Shown: positions 27,473 to 39,548 of the stretch, piece after piece | How positions within the stretch are numbered: position 1 is the stretch's first letter | Layout of the letters: every line of letters begins with the position of its first letter | Source: Clostridium prolinivorans | GTDB taxonomy: Bacteria; Bacillota; Clostridia; Clostridiales; Clostridiaceae | Assembly: GCF_004011155.1 (NCBI RefSeq) | Contig: NZ_RJWG01000001.1 | Location: forward strand, 497,189 to 561,188 | Reading direction: 5' to 3' | Length of the DNA: 64,000 nucleotides | Translations under genes and position numbers: made by a program | The notes under the pieces: model-generated | The model's input: the letters and a program-made list of their open reading frames with translations, nothing else | Told to the model about the DNA's origin: nothing | Database searches by the model: none

Positions 27473-29695
27473 TTACATTTTTTCATGAAATGTTCTTTTT
27501 ATTACTTCCTTTTGTTGTGCTTTAGTTAATCTATTAAAATTAACAGCATATCCAGATACTCTTATTGTTAATGTTGGATATTTTTCTGGATGTTCCATAG
27601 CATCCATTAATGTTTCTCTATTTAGTACATTTACATTTAAATGATGAGCATCTTGAGCAAAATATCCATCAAGTAATGCTACAAGATTATTTATTCTAGA
27701 ATCATTGTCTTTTCCTAATGCATCTGGAAGTATAGAAAATGTATTGGATACCCCATCTTGACAAGATTCATATGGAATTTTTGCAACTGAATTAAGTGAA
27801 GCAAGGGCACCTTCTATATCTCTACCATGCATTGGATTAGCTCCAGGTGCAAATGGTTCTCCTGCTTTTCTTCCATCAGGTGTTGCTCCAGTTTTCTTAC
27901 CATAAACAACATTTGAAGTTATAGTTAATATAGATAATGTATGCTCAGCATCTCTATAAGTTGGATATTTTTTTAATTCATTTGAAAATTTTTCAACTAA
28001 TTCTACAGCTATTTTATCAGCTCTATCATCGTCATTTCCATATTTAGGGAAATCGCCTTCAATTTCAAAATCAACAGTTATTCCATTTTCTCTTATTGGT
28101 CTAACTTTTGCATATTTTATAGCACTTAATGAATCTACAGCAACTGAAAGTCCAGCTATACCAAAAGCCATAAGTCTTTCTACCTTTGTATCATGTAATG
28201 CCATTTGTGCTGCTTCATAGGCATATTTATCATGCATAAAATGAATTACATTCATTGTATTTACATATAATTCACTTACATATTCAAGAACTTTATTATA
28301 ATTTTCTAATACTTTATTGTAGTCTAACACTTCATCAGTTATTGGTTCAAGTCCTGGAACAATTTTCAATCCTAGCTTTTCATCAACTCCACCATTTATT
28401 GCAAGAAGTAATGACTTAGCTAAATTGCATCTAGCTCCAAAAAACTGCATTTGCTTTCCAACTTTCATAGCTGATACACAACAAGCTATAGCATAATCAT
28501 CACCATATATTGGTCTCATAACATCATCATTTTCATATTGAATTGAATCAGTAGCTATTGACATCTCAGCACAGAATTTTTTAAAGTTTTCAGGTAAATT
28601 TTGTGACCAAAGTACTGTCATATTTGGTTCTGGTGCTGTTCCAAGGTTTATTAAAGTGTGTAAATATCTATAAGAAGTTTTTGTAACAAGAGGTCTTCCA
28701 TCAATACCTACACCGCCTATAGATTCAGTAACCCAAGTTGGATCTCCAGCAAATAATTCATTGTATTCAGGTGTTCTTAAATGTCTAGCAATTCTTAACT
28801 TAATTATAAATTGATCTACTATTTCCTGTGCTTCTTCTTCTGTTATTATTCCGTTTTGTAAATCTCTTTCTATATATATATCTAAGAATGTACTTGTTCT
28901 TCCAAGAGACATTGCAGCACCGTTATTTTCTTTTATAGCTGCTAAATATCCAAAATAAAGCCATTGAGCTGCTTCTTTTGCATTTTTAGCTGGCTCTGAT
29001 ATATCAAAGCCATAAGAAGCTGCCATATTCTTAATTTTCTCTAATGCTCTTATTTGTTCAGTAACTTCTTCTCTTAATCTTATTAATTCATCAAGCATTG
29101 TTCCTTTAAGATTCTTAAGATCTTTTTTCTTTTCTTCTATTAATCTATCTATTCCATAAAGTGTAATTCTTCTATAATCTCCTATTATTCTTCCTCTTCC
29201 ATAAGCATCTGGAAGTCCAGTTAAAATTGATGCTTTTCTTGCAGCTCTCATTTCTTCTGTATAAGCGTCGAAAACACCTTGATTGTGAGTTTTCCTATAT
29301 TTTGTAAAAATTTCATGCATCTTTTCATCTACTTTATATCCATAAGAATTTAAAGCACCTTCAGCCATTCTTATTCCGCCCCATGGATTTGTTATCCTTT
29401 TTAATGGTGCATCTGTTTGAAGACCTACTATAACTTCATTATCTTTATCTATATATCCAGGTTCATAGGCATCTATCCCTGATATAGTTTTTGTATCTAC
29501 ATCTAATATTCCTTTTTTAATTTCCTCTAATATTAACTTGCTGCATTTATCCCAAACTTTTTTAGTTTTATCTGTTGGTCCAACTAAAAAGCTTTTATCT
29601 CCTTCATAAACTGTATAATTTTTTTGAATGAAATCTCTTACATCTATTTCATTCATCCAATTGCCTTCTTTAAACCCTTCCCATTGCTTAAACAT
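27473..29695 (-). CDS. pflB: Formate C-acetyltransferase (pyruvate formate-lyase)
   Basis: A 740-residue glycyl radical enzyme that converts pyruvate and CoA to acetyl-CoA and formate under anoxic conditions. The catalytic cysteine pair lies at residues 405-406 (ACCVSAMK) and the radical glycine at residue 715 in [10 protein letters not shown]. The start MFKQWEGF is standard for the family. GGAG lies upstream of the ATG, and a good promoter sits 37 nt before the start. It is followed by pflA. Confidence 0.97.
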   Translation of the reverse strand: MFKQWEGFKEGNWMNEIDVRDFIQKNYTVYEGDKSFLVGPTDKTKKVWDKCSKLILEEIKKGILDVDTKTISGIDAYEPGYIDKDNEVIVGLQTDAPLKRITNPWGGIRMAEGALNSYGYKVDEKMHEIFTKYRKTHNQGVFDAYTEEMRAARKASILTGLPDAYGRGRIIGDYRRITLYGIDRLIEEKKKDLKNLKGTMLDELIRLREEVTEQIRALEKIKNMAASYGFDISEPAKNAKEAAQWLYFGYLAAIKENNGAAMSLGRTSTFLDIYIERDLQNGIITEEEAQEIVDQFIIKLRIARHLRTPEYNELFAGDPTWVTESIGGVGIDGRPLVTKTSYRYLHTLINLGTAPEPNMTVLWSQNLPENFKKFCAEMSIATDSIQYENDDVMRPIYGDDYAIACCVSAMKVGKQMQFFGARCNLAKSLLLAINGGVDEKLGLKIVPGLEPITDEVLDYNKVLENYNKVLEYVSELYVNTMNVIHFMHDKYAYEAAQMALHDTKVERLMAFGIAGLSVAVDSLSAIKYAKVRPIRENGITVDFEIEGDFPKYGNDDDRADKIAVELVEKFSNELKKYPTYRDAEHTLSILTITSNVVYGKKTGATPDGRKAGEPFAPGANPMHGRDIEGALASLNSVAKIPYESCQDGVSNTFSILPDALGKDNDSRINNLVALLDGYFAQDAHHLNVNVLNRETLMDAMEHPEKYPTLTIRVSGYAVNFNRLTKAQQKEVIKRTFHEKM

Positions 29696-29731
29696 ATTGC
29701 TTCACTCCTTATATCGTTTCTTTGTGATACT

Positions 29732-29760
29732 ATTATACATCTTTTTTTAATCTGTATCAA
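29732..29760 (-). promoter_or_regulatory. Promoter of pflB
   Basis: On the minus strand, TTGATA (29755-29760) and TATAAT (29732-29737) are spaced by 17 bp. Between this and the divergent feoA promoter (29761-29958) the DNA is AT-rich, with no further element recognised. Confidence 0.7.
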
Positions 29761-29958
29761 TAGTTTTTTTGTTATTTTATCTAGTTTTTTAAAATATTAT
29801 ATAACAGTTTTAATATCTGTTATATTTTATATCCCCTTTCTGTAATAATATAACTATATCATTTTTTTATAAAATTTAAAAGTAAAATAAATTTATATCT
29901 TTATTTATATATGTTTTGAAATTTTAAATTTAAATATTAATAATTTTAAAATAAATTA

Positions 29959-30007
29959 TTGACATATATATTATAAAATGCTATTCTTTAGTTGAGAATA
30001 ATTTTCA
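29959..30007 (+). promoter_or_regulatory. Iron-regulated promoter with Fur box for feoA-feoB
   Basis: TTGACA (29959-29964) and TATTCT (29982-29987) are spaced by 17 bp. Directly after the -10, TGAGAATAATTTTCA (29993-30007) matches the 7-1-7 Fur consensus TGATAATNATTATCA at 12 of 14 defined positions. A repressor bound there would cover the transcription start, so iron-dependent repression by Fur is the natural inference. Confidence 0.75.
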
Positions 30008-30026
30008 TTAAGAGAGGGTGATATCA

Positions 30027-30257
30027 ATGAGCATTTATGATTTAAAACCTGGTCAAATAGGATATATAAGTAATATTTCTGGAAATGATAAACTTGCTAA
30101 AAGACTTCTCGCTCTTGGAGCAATCGAAGGTACAGAAATAAAAGTAAAAAAAGCTGCTCCTCTTGGCGATCCAATAATTATAAATTTTAGGGGATTTGAT
30201 TTAGCTATTAGAAAAAAAGATGCAAAAAATATAAAAATAAAAAATATAAAAATGTAA
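30027..30257 (+). CDS. feoA: Ferrous iron transport protein A
   Basis: A 76-residue SH3-like cytosolic protein that assists FeoB. It begins MSIYDLKPGQIGYIS and contains RLLALGAIEGTEIKVKKAAPLGDPI, the usual FeoA core. A GTG nine nt earlier is in frame, but GAGAGGGTGAT is placed better for the ATG at 30027. It is the first gene of an iron-uptake operon. A second feoA is at 39881. Confidence 0.93.
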   Translation: MSIYDLKPGQIGYISNISGNDKLAKRLLALGAIEGTEIKVKKAAPLGDPIIINFRGFDLAIRKKDAKNIKIKNIKM

Positions 30258-30293
30258 TTTAAATATTTTTAATAATTAAAAGGAGTGGTTGTT

Positions 30294-32066
30294 ATGATTA
30301 CTGCAGCTTTGCTTGGAAACCCTAATGTAGGTAAAACTACTCTATTTAACTTACTTACTGGTTCTAATCAACATGTTGGTAATTGGCCTGGAGTTACAGT
30401 TGAAAAAAAAGAAGGTTATTTAGATAAAAATATTAAAATAGTAGACTTGCCTGGAATTTATGCTATGGATACTTATTCAAATGAAGAAAAAGTTGCAAAA
30501 GATTTTTTAAAAAATGGAAATGTAGATTTAATAATTAATATAGTAGATGCTTCAAATTTAAATAGAAATTTATATTTAACAATGCAATTAAAAGAATTTA
30601 ATAAACCAATTGTATTAGTTTTAAATATGATAGATTCTGCTAAAGCAAAAGGAATTAAAATAGATTATTCTAAACTTTCAAAACAATTAGGAGTCACCGT
30701 TATTCCTATTATAGCTTCAAAAGGTAAAGGGATAAATGAACTTAAAGCCTTGCTTAAAAGTTCTGATTTTTTTAACTTTCCTATTGAGAATAATTATCAT
30801 TTTAATAATGAAAAAGAAACTTATGAATATATAGATACCATTCTCTCTAATTCCATTACTTATACAAAAAAAACTATAAAAACAAAAACAGAAAAAATTG
30901 ATGAAATTGTAATAAATAAAATTTTAGCCTACCCTATTTTTATAATAATCTTATTTTTTATTTTTCAATTTACTTTTAGTTGGGTAGGGCAACCTCTTGC
31001 TGATTTATTAGATAAATTATTAAATGATTATTTAGTACCTCAATTAGAAATTTTATTAAATAACAGTAGTCCATGGTTTAAATCTTTACTTATTGATGGT
31101 GTAATAGGAGGAGTTGGCTCTGTTATAGTTTTTCTACCTGTAATATTGGCATTGTTTTTATGCATATCCTTTTTAGAAGATAGCGGATATATGGCAAGAG
31201 TTGCTTTCATTATGGATAAAATAATAAAAAAAATGGGATTATCAGGTAAAGCTTTTATTCCTCTTATTATAGGATTTGGATGTTCCGTTCCAGGAGTTAT
31301 GTCTGCAAGAACTTTAGAGAGTGAAAAAGATAGAAAACTTACAGCACTTATAGTTCCATTAATGTCTTGCAATGCAAGGCTTCCTGTTTATTTAGTTTTT
31401 GCTAATATATTTTTTAAAGGTCATGAAGCATTAGTAATAGGTTCTTTATATGCTCTTGGAATAATTATAGCTTTTATAATAGGCATAATATTTAAAAATA
31501 CAATATTTAAAAAAGATGATGAACCTTTCATAATAGAACTTCCAGAATATAAGATGCCAGAAATAAAAAGTTTATTAATTCATACTTGGGAAAAAGGAAA
31601 AGGATTTTTAAAAAAAGCTGGAACTATAATATTCTCAATATCTGTAATTGTTTGGTTATTATCTAATTTTAATTTTAAAGGTATGACTGATATGGACATT
31701 AGCTTTATGGCCTACATAGGAAGACTTATAAGTCCAATATTTAAACCTTTAGGGTTTGCTTCTTGGCAAAATTCTGTATCTTTATTAGCTGGGATTATGG
31801 CTAAAGAAGTAGTTATAGGTACAATGGGGGTTATTTACGGTGGAGATTTATCACAAATGCTTCCTATTGTTTTTACTAAAATTTCAGCTTTTAGTTTTCT
31901 AGTGTTTGTATTACTATATACTCCTTGTATTTCTTTAATTGCTACAATGAAAAAAGAATATGGAACAAAAATGGCTTTGTTCTCAGTAACTTATCAATTT
32001 ATTTTAGCTTGGATAGTATCATTTTTAGTATTTAATCTAGGTAATTTTTTAATTAAATTCTTATAA
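30294..32066 (+). CDS. feoB: Ferrous iron transporter B
   Basis: A 590-residue membrane protein that imports Fe(II) using an N-terminal GTPase. G1 is GNPNVGKTT, G3 DLPG and G4 NMID, followed by a short helical GDI-like region and two Gate-type membrane halves with GFGCSVPGVM and the AKEVVIGTMGVIYG segment. Its length is at the low end for FeoB. The ATG at 30294 follows AAAGGAG; an in-frame GTG lies nine nt earlier. It is followed 15 nt later by a small Cys-rich membrane protein gene, a standard FeoB companion. Confidence 0.95.
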   Translation: MITAALLGNPNVGKTTLFNLLTGSNQHVGNWPGVTVEKKEGYLDKNIKIVDLPGIYAMDTYSNEEKVAKDFLKNGNVDLIINIVDASNLNRNLYLTMQLKEFNKPIVLVLNMIDSAKAKGIKIDYSKLSKQLGVTVIPIIASKGKGINELKALLKSSDFFNFPIENNYHFNNEKETYEYIDTILSNSITYTKKTIKTKTEKIDEIVINKILAYPIFIIILFFIFQFTFSWVGQPLADLLDKLLNDYLVPQLEILLNNSSPWFKSLLIDGVIGGVGSVIVFLPVILALFLCISFLEDSGYMARVAFIMDKIIKKMGLSGKAFIPLIIGFGCSVPGVMSARTLESEKDRKLTALIVPLMSCNARLPVYLVFANIFFKGHEALVIGSLYALGIIIAFIIGIIFKNTIFKKDDEPFIIELPEYKMPEIKSLLIHTWEKGKGFLKKAGTIIFSISVIVWLLSNFNFKGMTDMDISFMAYIGRLISPIFKPLGFASWQNSVSLLAGIMAKEVVIGTMGVIYGGDLSQMLPIVFTKISAFSFLVFVLLYTPCISLIATMKKEYGTKMALFSVTYQFILAWIVSFLVFNLGNFLIKFL

Positions 32067-32081
32067 AGGAGTTAATGTATA

Positions 32082-32228
32082 ATGGAAATAATTATAACAA
32101 TTTTACTTTTAGCCCTAGCTATATTTATATTTTATAAAAATTTTAAAAAAAGCACTAAAGGAGAATGCAATTGCGGGAGTTGTTCATCAAGCTGCCCTAT
32201 GTATAATAAAGAAAAAAATAAAAAGTAG
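32082..32228 (+). CDS. FeoB-associated Cys-rich membrane protein, 48 aa
   Basis: A 48-residue protein with one N-terminal membrane segment (MEIIITILLLALAIFIFY) and a cysteine cluster CNCGSCSSSC followed by a Lys-rich tail. This matches the small proteins often encoded after feoB in Firmicutes; they are thought to help iron transfer at the inner face, though this is not proven. AAAGGAG precedes the ATG. It closes the operon before a terminator. Confidence 0.85.
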   Translation: MEIIITILLLALAIFIFYKNFKKSTKGECNCGSCSSSCPMYNKEKNKK

Positions 32229-32247
32229 GATTAAATCCTGCTTTTTA
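32219..32247 (+). terminator. Terminator of the first feo operon
   Basis: AAAAAGTAGGAT pairs with ATCCTGCTTTTT (one G-U pair) and ends in a T-run. The left arm overlaps the stop codon of the Cys-rich protein gene. Confidence 0.75.
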
Positions 32248-32269
32248 TTAATAACTAATGTTAGCCATA

Positions 32270-33058
32270 CTATTTAGCCATACTATTTAATTCAAAACTA
32301 TCTGTATTACCTTTTAAAATAGCATTTATTATTTTTGATGCTGCCTTTTTAGATATTTTATCTATTTCAAAAGATATATCTATTTCATTTTTCTTTATTA
32401 AACTTTTTAAAAATCTCATCTGCTTTTCTGTAATACAATCTTCCCTAATCAAATTTTTACTATTTTCAACTTTATACACAAGATTAAAAATTTTAGGTAA
32501 ATTTAAAACATCTTCATAATTATGAAGCATTATCAAATCTTTTAAATTATCATTTTTACTTTCTAGATATTTATAATATAAATCTACGCTCATACTTCCA
32601 TCAATTTTATCTTCCCTATTAATTCCTAAAAATTTTTCAACAGTTTTTAAGTTACATCTTTCTAATCCCAGTTGTTTATAATAAGGTCTAATTAATCTAT
32701 ATAAATCTATATGTTCTTTAGGAATATCGAAATAAATATTATTCTTTTCCATTCTTTTTATTATAAATGGTTCGTCAAAAGCTAATCCATTATAAGAACA
32801 CCATTTTTCAAATAATGCTAAATCATTTTTAAGAGCACATAATATTTCTACTTCATCAGTAAGTTCTTCTGCATAATATTGTTTTATATAAAACTCTCCA
32901 TACTCATTAAAATATCCTAAAGATATAAGAATAATATAATCTTTATCTTTATCAAAACCCGTAGTTTCTATATCAAAATACGCTATATTATGCATATCAT
33001 ATTTATTAATTATAGATTTTTCTATTTTTATTTCATTTGTATATTCTTTTATAAACAT
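32270..33058 (-). CDS. RNase H-like DEDDy exonuclease (YprB family)
   Basis: A 262-residue protein with a clear exonuclease pattern: motif I FDIETTG, motif II around YNGLAFDEPFI and motif III LHNYEDVLNL. This corresponds to the YprB/RNase_H_2 family. The role is unknown; DNA or RNA trimming is possible. The C-terminal 50 residues are charged and helical. It is a single-gene unit. The 3' end sits in a 13-bp tandem duplication. Confidence 0.8.
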   Translation of the reverse strand: MFIKEYTNEIKIEKSIINKYDMHNIAYFDIETTGFDKDKDYIILISLGYFNEYGEFYIKQYYAEELTDEVEILCALKNDLALFEKWCSYNGLAFDEPFIIKRMEKNNIYFDIPKEHIDLYRLIRPYYKQLGLERCNLKTVEKFLGINREDKIDGSMSVDLYYKYLESKNDNLKDLIMLHNYEDVLNLPKIFNLVYKVENSKNLIREDCITEKQMRFLKSLIKKNEIDISFEIDKISKKAASKIINAILKGNTDSFELNSMAK

Positions 33059-33149
33059 TGCTTCCTCCTTCTATCAGGATTTTAAATGTCAGATCAATTG
33101 TCACATAAAATATTTTTAAAATAATTATACACTAAAATTAATAATTTTA

Positions 33150-33206
33150 AAATAAAAAAGATCCAATAGAGTTAATATTAACAAAACCCTATTAGACCTT
33201 TTTATT
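33150..33206 (-). terminator. Terminator of argS
   Basis: An imperfect stem is formed on the minus strand by AACCCTATTAGACC... and ...GGATC-TTTTTT-side sequences, allowing G-U pairs, with a T-run at the end. It begins directly after the argS stop. Confidence 0.55.
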
Positions 33207-34910
33207 TTACATTTCTTCAACCACGTCTAATCCTATAAGCCATAAACCATTTTTAATCACTTGACAAGTTGCTTTAACTAAATTAAGTCTTCCATTCTTA
33301 ACATCTTCATCTTTAGCATTTAATATACCGTGAGCATTATAAAATTTATTAAATGCTTTAGAAATTTCAATTATATGTCTTGTTATTATTGAAGGTTCTA
33401 ATTTATCTAATGCTAAAAGTATAGCATCTTGAAATCTTGATATAAGCTTAACCAATTCAAATTCTTCGGAAGAATTTATTTTATCATAATTTACATATTT
33501 TATATCACTGCTAATTTCCCCTGCTTTTCTTAAAATACTCTTTCCTCTTGCATAAGTATATTGTACATATGGTCCAGTTTCTCCTTCAAAATTAAGCATT
33601 TCTTTCCAATCAAAAATTATTTCTCTTTCTCTGTTATTTTTAAGATAAGTAAATATTACCGCACCTATTCCTATTTTTTTAGCTGTTTCTTCTTTATTTT
33701 TAAGATTTGGATTTTTTTCATTTATTATTTCTAATGTTTTTGAAACAGCTTCATTTAGTAAATCATCAAGAAATATTACATCTCCCTTTCTTGTAGAAAG
33801 CTTTTTATCAGCAAATTTTACAAGTCCAAATCCTACATGAATTAAATTATCAGCCCACTTATGTCCCATAAGCTTTAATGTTGTAAATACTTGTTTAAAA
33901 TGTAAAGATTGATCAGAACCAACTACATAAATACATTTATCAAAATCGTAAGTTTTTTTTCTATAAATTGCAGCAGCTAAATCCCTTGTAGCATAAATGC
34001 TTGCTCCATCTGCTTTTTTTATTATACAAGGCGGCATATTATAATCATCAAGCATAACTACTTTTGCGCCATTACTCTCTTTTAAAAGCCCTTTTTCTTC
34101 TATTTCTTTTACTACATCATCCATTTTATCCGTATAAAAACTTTCACCTGCATAAGAATCGAATTTAACATCTAAAGTTTCATAAAGCTTTGCAAATTCT
34201 TTCAAGCTTAAATCTTTAAATCTATTCCATAAAGCAACTTCTTCCTCGCATCCATCTTCTAACTTTTTAAAATACATTCTTCCCTCATCTTCAAGAGAAG
34301 GATCCTTTTCTGCTTCATCATGAAATTTTACATATATTCTTAAAAGTTCTTTTATAGGCTCTTTTTCAAGTTTTTCTTCATCTGCCCAGCCTTTTTTATA
34401 AGCAGCTATAAGTTTCCCAAATTGAGTTCCCCAATCTCCTAAATGATTTATTCCTATAGGGTTATATCCTTCAAAACCAAAAGCTCTATATAATGAATTT
34501 CCTATAACAGTAGTAAATAAATGACCTACATGAAATGGTTTTGCTATATTAGGCGAAGAATATTCTACTATAATATTTTTACCTTCTCCAATTTTAGAAG
34601 AACCATATTTATCTCCTTCTTTTAATACCTTTTCTATAGTTTCCTTTATAAATAAAGATTTATCCATAAAGAAATTAAGATAAGGTCCAAGATTTTCTAT
34701 CTTTTCAAAGTATTCTTTATTTATTTTATTTTTTAAATCTTCTGCTATCATTTGAGGAGATTTCCTTAAAACTTTAGAAAGCTGAAAACAAGGGAACGCG
34801 AAATCTCCCATCTCTGGTCTTGGTGGAATTTCAATAAGTTTTTCTATTACATCAATCTCTAAATCTACACATTCTTTAATTCTTTCTGCAACTAACGCTT
34901 TATAATTCAT
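33207..34910 (-). CDS. argS: Arginyl-tRNA synthetase
   Basis: A 567-residue class I synthetase that charges tRNA-Arg. The N-terminal additional domain contains [12 protein letters not shown]. The nucleotide-binding HIGH-type motif is HVGH within [20 protein letters not shown], and the KMSKS counterpart is KLSTRKGD. The C-terminal DALR anticodon-binding domain is helical. Expression is controlled by an arginine T-box leader directly upstream. Confidence 0.96.
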   Translation of the reverse strand: MNYKALVAERIKECVDLEIDVIEKLIEIPPRPEMGDFAFPCFQLSKVLRKSPQMIAEDLKNKINKEYFEKIENLGPYLNFFMDKSLFIKETIEKVLKEGDKYGSSKIGEGKNIIVEYSSPNIAKPFHVGHLFTTVIGNSLYRAFGFEGYNPIGINHLGDWGTQFGKLIAAYKKGWADEEKLEKEPIKELLRIYVKFHDEAEKDPSLEDEGRMYFKKLEDGCEEEVALWNRFKDLSLKEFAKLYETLDVKFDSYAGESFYTDKMDDVVKEIEEKGLLKESNGAKVVMLDDYNMPPCIIKKADGASIYATRDLAAAIYRKKTYDFDKCIYVVGSDQSLHFKQVFTTLKLMGHKWADNLIHVGFGLVKFADKKLSTRKGDVIFLDDLLNEAVSKTLEIINEKNPNLKNKEETAKKIGIGAVIFTYLKNNREREIIFDWKEMLNFEGETGPYVQYTYARGKSILRKAGEISSDIKYVNYDKINSSEEFELVKLISRFQDAILLALDKLEPSIITRHIIEISKAFNKFYNAHGILNAKDEDVKNGRLNLVKATCQVIKNGLWLIGLDVVEEM

Positions 34911-34949
34911 ATAATCATCTCCATCTATTATTTAATTTTAAATAATAAA

Positions 34950-35195
34950 AATTAAACCCATCTCTAAAAATATAGAGACGGGTATTATTACCGTGGTACC
35001 ACTCTAGTTGATATGAAAAACATATCCACTTAAAACTTTAACGCAGTTAACGGCTTACCCTACTAAAAATTCAAGCAGCTTCTTAGAGGCTCTCTTCCTT
35101 TTTTATATTCTGCAAAGCTTCCACCATCCTCTGCTCTCTATAAGAAATTTAAAAAAGTACTCTTCTCATCAACGAATTTTTATATAAAATATTTA
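34950..35195 (-). promoter_or_regulatory. T-box leader of argS (arginine)
   Basis: On the minus strand the antiterminator core AGAGTGGTACCACGG is at 34991-35005. The terminator AACCCATCTCTA/TAGAGACGGGT lies at 34954-34983. Stem I shows AGAGAGC and the GGATGGTGGAAGC region. The GAAG-NNN-GCC segment at 35088-35097 places the specifier AGA (arginine) at 35091-35093, which agrees with the gene downstream. Confidence 0.92.
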
Positions 35196-35201
35196 CAACA
35201 T

Positions 35202-35230
35202 ATTATACTGTCTTATGCAAATTATGTCAA
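35202..35230 (-). promoter_or_regulatory. Promoter of the argS leader
   Basis: On the minus strand, TTGACA (35225-35230) and TATAAT (35202-35207) are both perfect and lie 17 bp apart. Confidence 0.82.
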
Positions 35231-35400
35231 TATTATATTAATTCACATTTTAATTCTTTAATATTGATTTATGATAATTTCTTAATATATCATAATTAAT
35301 TATATACCAAATACAATATTTTAGTATGATAATCCACATTTTAATTTTAAATATTTACAATAATTTTTACTTATATAAATTTTTTAATATAATATTGTTA

Positions 35401-36171
35401 TTAATCGATTAATTTTTCTTGCTTTTGCTGATAAGTAATATAATGTCTAAACAGTACTTCATTTAAAACAAAAAAAAATGAAAAAGTTTCAGATGTAATC
35501 CCATTAGGAAGATTTATAGTTGATGTCGTTACATATAAATTATGCTTTGTCATACTTGAAAGCTTATTATTACTAAATTTTGTAATAGATATAATTTCTA
35601 CTCCTCTTATTAATAACTCATTTATACAATTATAAAGAGAGGTTGTATTCCCTGATAAAGAAATAACAATGACAATATCTTTCTCTGTTATACTAGGAGT
35701 TATTATTTCAAATTCAGTATATCCTTCAATTATGTGAAAATATTTATGTGCCGCTAAAAATGTTCTCTTTAATTCTTGTGCAACAGTTAACTGCGCTGTT
35801 CCTGTTCCATATACAAAAACCCTCTCAGCATTATATATTAACTTACATATCTCTTCAAAATCTTTTTCTTTAATAAACTTTATATTTTCATTTAAATCTG
35901 AATATAGTTTTTCCATATAATCACTTTCATTATAATTGTTTTCTTCTTCTTCCTGCCACTTTAAATATACTCTAAATTCACTATATCCTTTAAATCCTAA
36001 TTTTTGTACAAAGCGAAGAATTGTTGTTCTTGATACATTACATTTTTTCGCAATTTCATTAATACCTAAATCACAACATTTTTTCTTATTATTTAAAATA
36101 TACTTTAATATATATAAATCATTTTCATTTAATTTGTTATAATTGTTATTTACCAATTCTTCTAATTTCAT
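35401..36171 (-). CDS. RpiR/MurR family transcriptional regulator
   Basis: A 256-residue regulator with an N-terminal HTH_6 domain (about 1-75, NEIAKKCNVSRTTILRFVQKLGF) and a C-terminal SIS domain (about 105-235, VFVYGTGTAQLTVAQELKR and VIVISLSGNTTSLYNCI) that binds a sugar phosphate. It lies downstream of the GH4 and PTS genes on the same strand and most likely controls them. A perfect palindrome upstream of the PTS gene is a candidate binding site. Confidence 0.92.
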   Translation of the reverse strand: MKLEELVNNNYNKLNENDLYILKYILNNKKKCCDLGINEIAKKCNVSRTTILRFVQKLGFKGYSEFRVYLKWQEEEENNYNESDYMEKLYSDLNENIKFIKEKDFEEICKLIYNAERVFVYGTGTAQLTVAQELKRTFLAAHKYFHIIEGYTEFEIITPSITEKDIVIVISLSGNTTSLYNCINELLIRGVEIISITKFSNNKLSSMTKHNLYVTTSTINLPNGITSETFSFFFVLNEVLFRHYITYQQKQEKLID

Positions 36172-36370
36172 AATATATTTTCTCCCCTTCTCATTTACTT
36201 TATTTATACATTATACTAGAATATTACAGTAAATAACAATTATCTTTAGTTATAAAATATCAAGTTACAAAGTTAATGTAAACATATAATAAAAAATAAT
36301 ATTCTTTTATAAAATATATTATTTTATTTTTCTATATTATATATAGTTTTTATATTGGATATCTAAAAAT
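36172..36370. other. AT-rich intergenic region before the rpiR gene
   Basis: Between the GH4 terminator and the regulator there are about 200 nt of AT-rich DNA that should carry a separate promoter for the regulator. I could not place a convincing -35/-10 pair or operator, and I see no small gene. Confidence 0.35.
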
Positions 36371-36404
36371 AAAACTGAACAGTATAATTAACCTGTTCAG
36401 TTTT
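36371..36404 (-). terminator. Terminator of the alpha-glucoside operon
   Basis: AAAACTGAACAG (36371-36382) pairs with CTGTTCAGTTTT (36393-36404). The minus strand continues with ATTTTTAG. It follows the GH4 gene by about 75 nt. Confidence 0.78.
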
Positions 36405-36479
36405 ATTTAAATTTTACTTTATAAATTTATATCTTATCAAATAAAGCCTTAAAACAATCAAATTTATTTAAATATTATA

Positions 36480-37817
<1,338 letters not shown>

Positions 37818-37875
37818 CTAAAAGCTTTTATTTTATATATCATTCGCAATTAGTAATATACGAATGTCAAATAAT

Positions 37876-39430
37876 CTAATTATTTACAAGTAAACTTTCA
37901 AATTCTTCTCTTACTTGAGGAACGGATAACCCTACTATAACTTGAATAGCTTTTCCGTTTCTCACTACTCCATGAGCACCAGCTTCGCGAAATACCTTAT
38001 CACTTGCTAATTTACTTTCATCTTTTACAGTTACACGAAGACGAGTTGCACAATTGGTAACATCTTCAATATTTTCTTTTCCACCTAAAGCTTCTAAAAA
38101 TTTAGCTGCTTTACTTTGCTTATTTTCTTTAACAGATGTAATTTCTGCTTGTTTTGCTTTATAATCTGCCTTTGTGTAAAGTTTTGTTTCTTCTTCATCT
38201 TGTTCACGTCCTGGAGTTGCAAAATTAAATTTTAAAATTAAGAAGCGAAATACAAAGAAATAAATTGCAGTAAAGCAAAGTCCTATAACTATCTGTGTTA
38301 AATAAGTGCCTGGATGGTATTTAAATAATGGTAGCCAATTTTGCGCAGCCCATTCAATTATTCCTCCTCCAAAATTACCTACCACTCCAAAAGCAAATAA
38401 TGTGGCCGCTAAAGTTGCTGCTAAAACTGCATGCACAGCAAATAATGCTGGTGCTATAAATAAAAATGTAAATTCAAGTGGTTCTGTATGTGGCTGGTAT
38501 TAAAAGCCCTGCAACGACTTTCTTTTTTTCTGGCTTAGCAGTTGAATATATCGCTAATGCAATTCCTGTACATCCAAAAATTTTTGATGATCCATGTAAA
38601 GCAAATCCTCCTGCAGGGAACATTTCTTTTAAAGAATGTGCTGTTGTTGCAAAATCAGCTAAATGATTTGGCCAATAAGCAGCTATACCATTTTCTACTA
38701 CTGCTGGTCCAAAAATAAATGGTCCATAAATAAAATGATGTAATCCTGTTGGAATTAAAATACGTTCTAAAAATGTATATAACCATACCCCAAAAACACC
38801 AGATGAACTTAAAAATCCTTGTAATGCTCCTATAGCATTTTGAATTTTAGGCCATATTAAACACATTAAAAATGCAGTAGGAATCATTACAATAAATCCA
38901 ATAATTACAACAAAAGATGAACCTTGAAAAATTCCTAAATAATCAGGTAATTTTGTTTCAAAATGCTTATTGTGAATATAAACAGCTATAGCTGCAATTA
39001 AAATTGCTCCAATCATTCCAGTGTCAAGAGTTTTAATTCCAGCAATCATTGTTAAACCGCTTGTCCCACCAACTTGTGTATCAAAGTTAACACCAAAATT
39101 TACTCCCCATAAAGTAAGTATAGCGCTAATAAAGTAATTAAATGTTAAATATATCACTAAAGATTCTAAACATGCACGTGCTTGTGCTTTTTTAGCTAAA
39201 GCTATAGGCAATCCTACCACAAATAAAAGAGGAAGTTGTCTAAAAGTAGTCCATGCACCTTCTTGAATTACAAACCAAAATTTATACCATAATCCATTAG
39301 GATTAGCTAGTGACCCCATAATATCTTGATTCATAAATAAAATAGATATACCAACAGTTATTCCAGAAAAAGCGAATAATAAAACTGGTACAAACATAGC
39401 AGCACCAAAACGCTGAATTTTTTGCATCAT
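37876..39430 (-). pseudogene. Alpha-glucoside PTS IICB component, frameshifted
   Basis: This is a maltose/alpha-glucoside permease of the MalB/GlvC type in two frames. The first part (start 39430, after AAGGGGTGAG) is the IIC membrane domain with GLHHFIYGPF. It runs into a stop at 38474 soon after GLLIPAT. The second part continues in another frame with TEPLEFTFLFIAP, more IIC sequence and a C-terminal IIB domain whose phosphorylated Cys is in NCATRLRVTV. Compared with the family pattern, about nine residues are missing at the junction (38488-38491), which fits a deletion of about 23 nt. It could be a true inactive gene or a sequence error. It is in the same unit as the GH4 gene. Confidence 0.85.
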
Positions 39431-39532
39431 AATACTTCTCACCCCTTAAAACTTTTTAAAATAATATAATCTAATATGAATTATAAATACTTAAATATAA
39501 ATAATTTATTTGTGTTTATTTTGTATAATTTT

Positions 39533-39548
39533 ATGAAAGTACTTTCAT
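39533..39548. promoter_or_regulatory. 16-bp palindrome upstream of the alpha-glucoside PTS gene
   Basis: ATGAAAGTACTTTCAT is a perfect palindrome about 100 nt upstream of the PTS gene. TGAAA...TTTCA arms occur in sites for RpiR-type regulators, and the RpiR gene is in this locus. The sequence also resembles a cre site, but the central CG of cre is TA here. Role inferred. Confidence 0.5.

Noticed and set aside
39533-39548. CcpA cre site
   Set aside because: The central CG required in cre is TA here, so it is listed as a candidate RpiR site instead.
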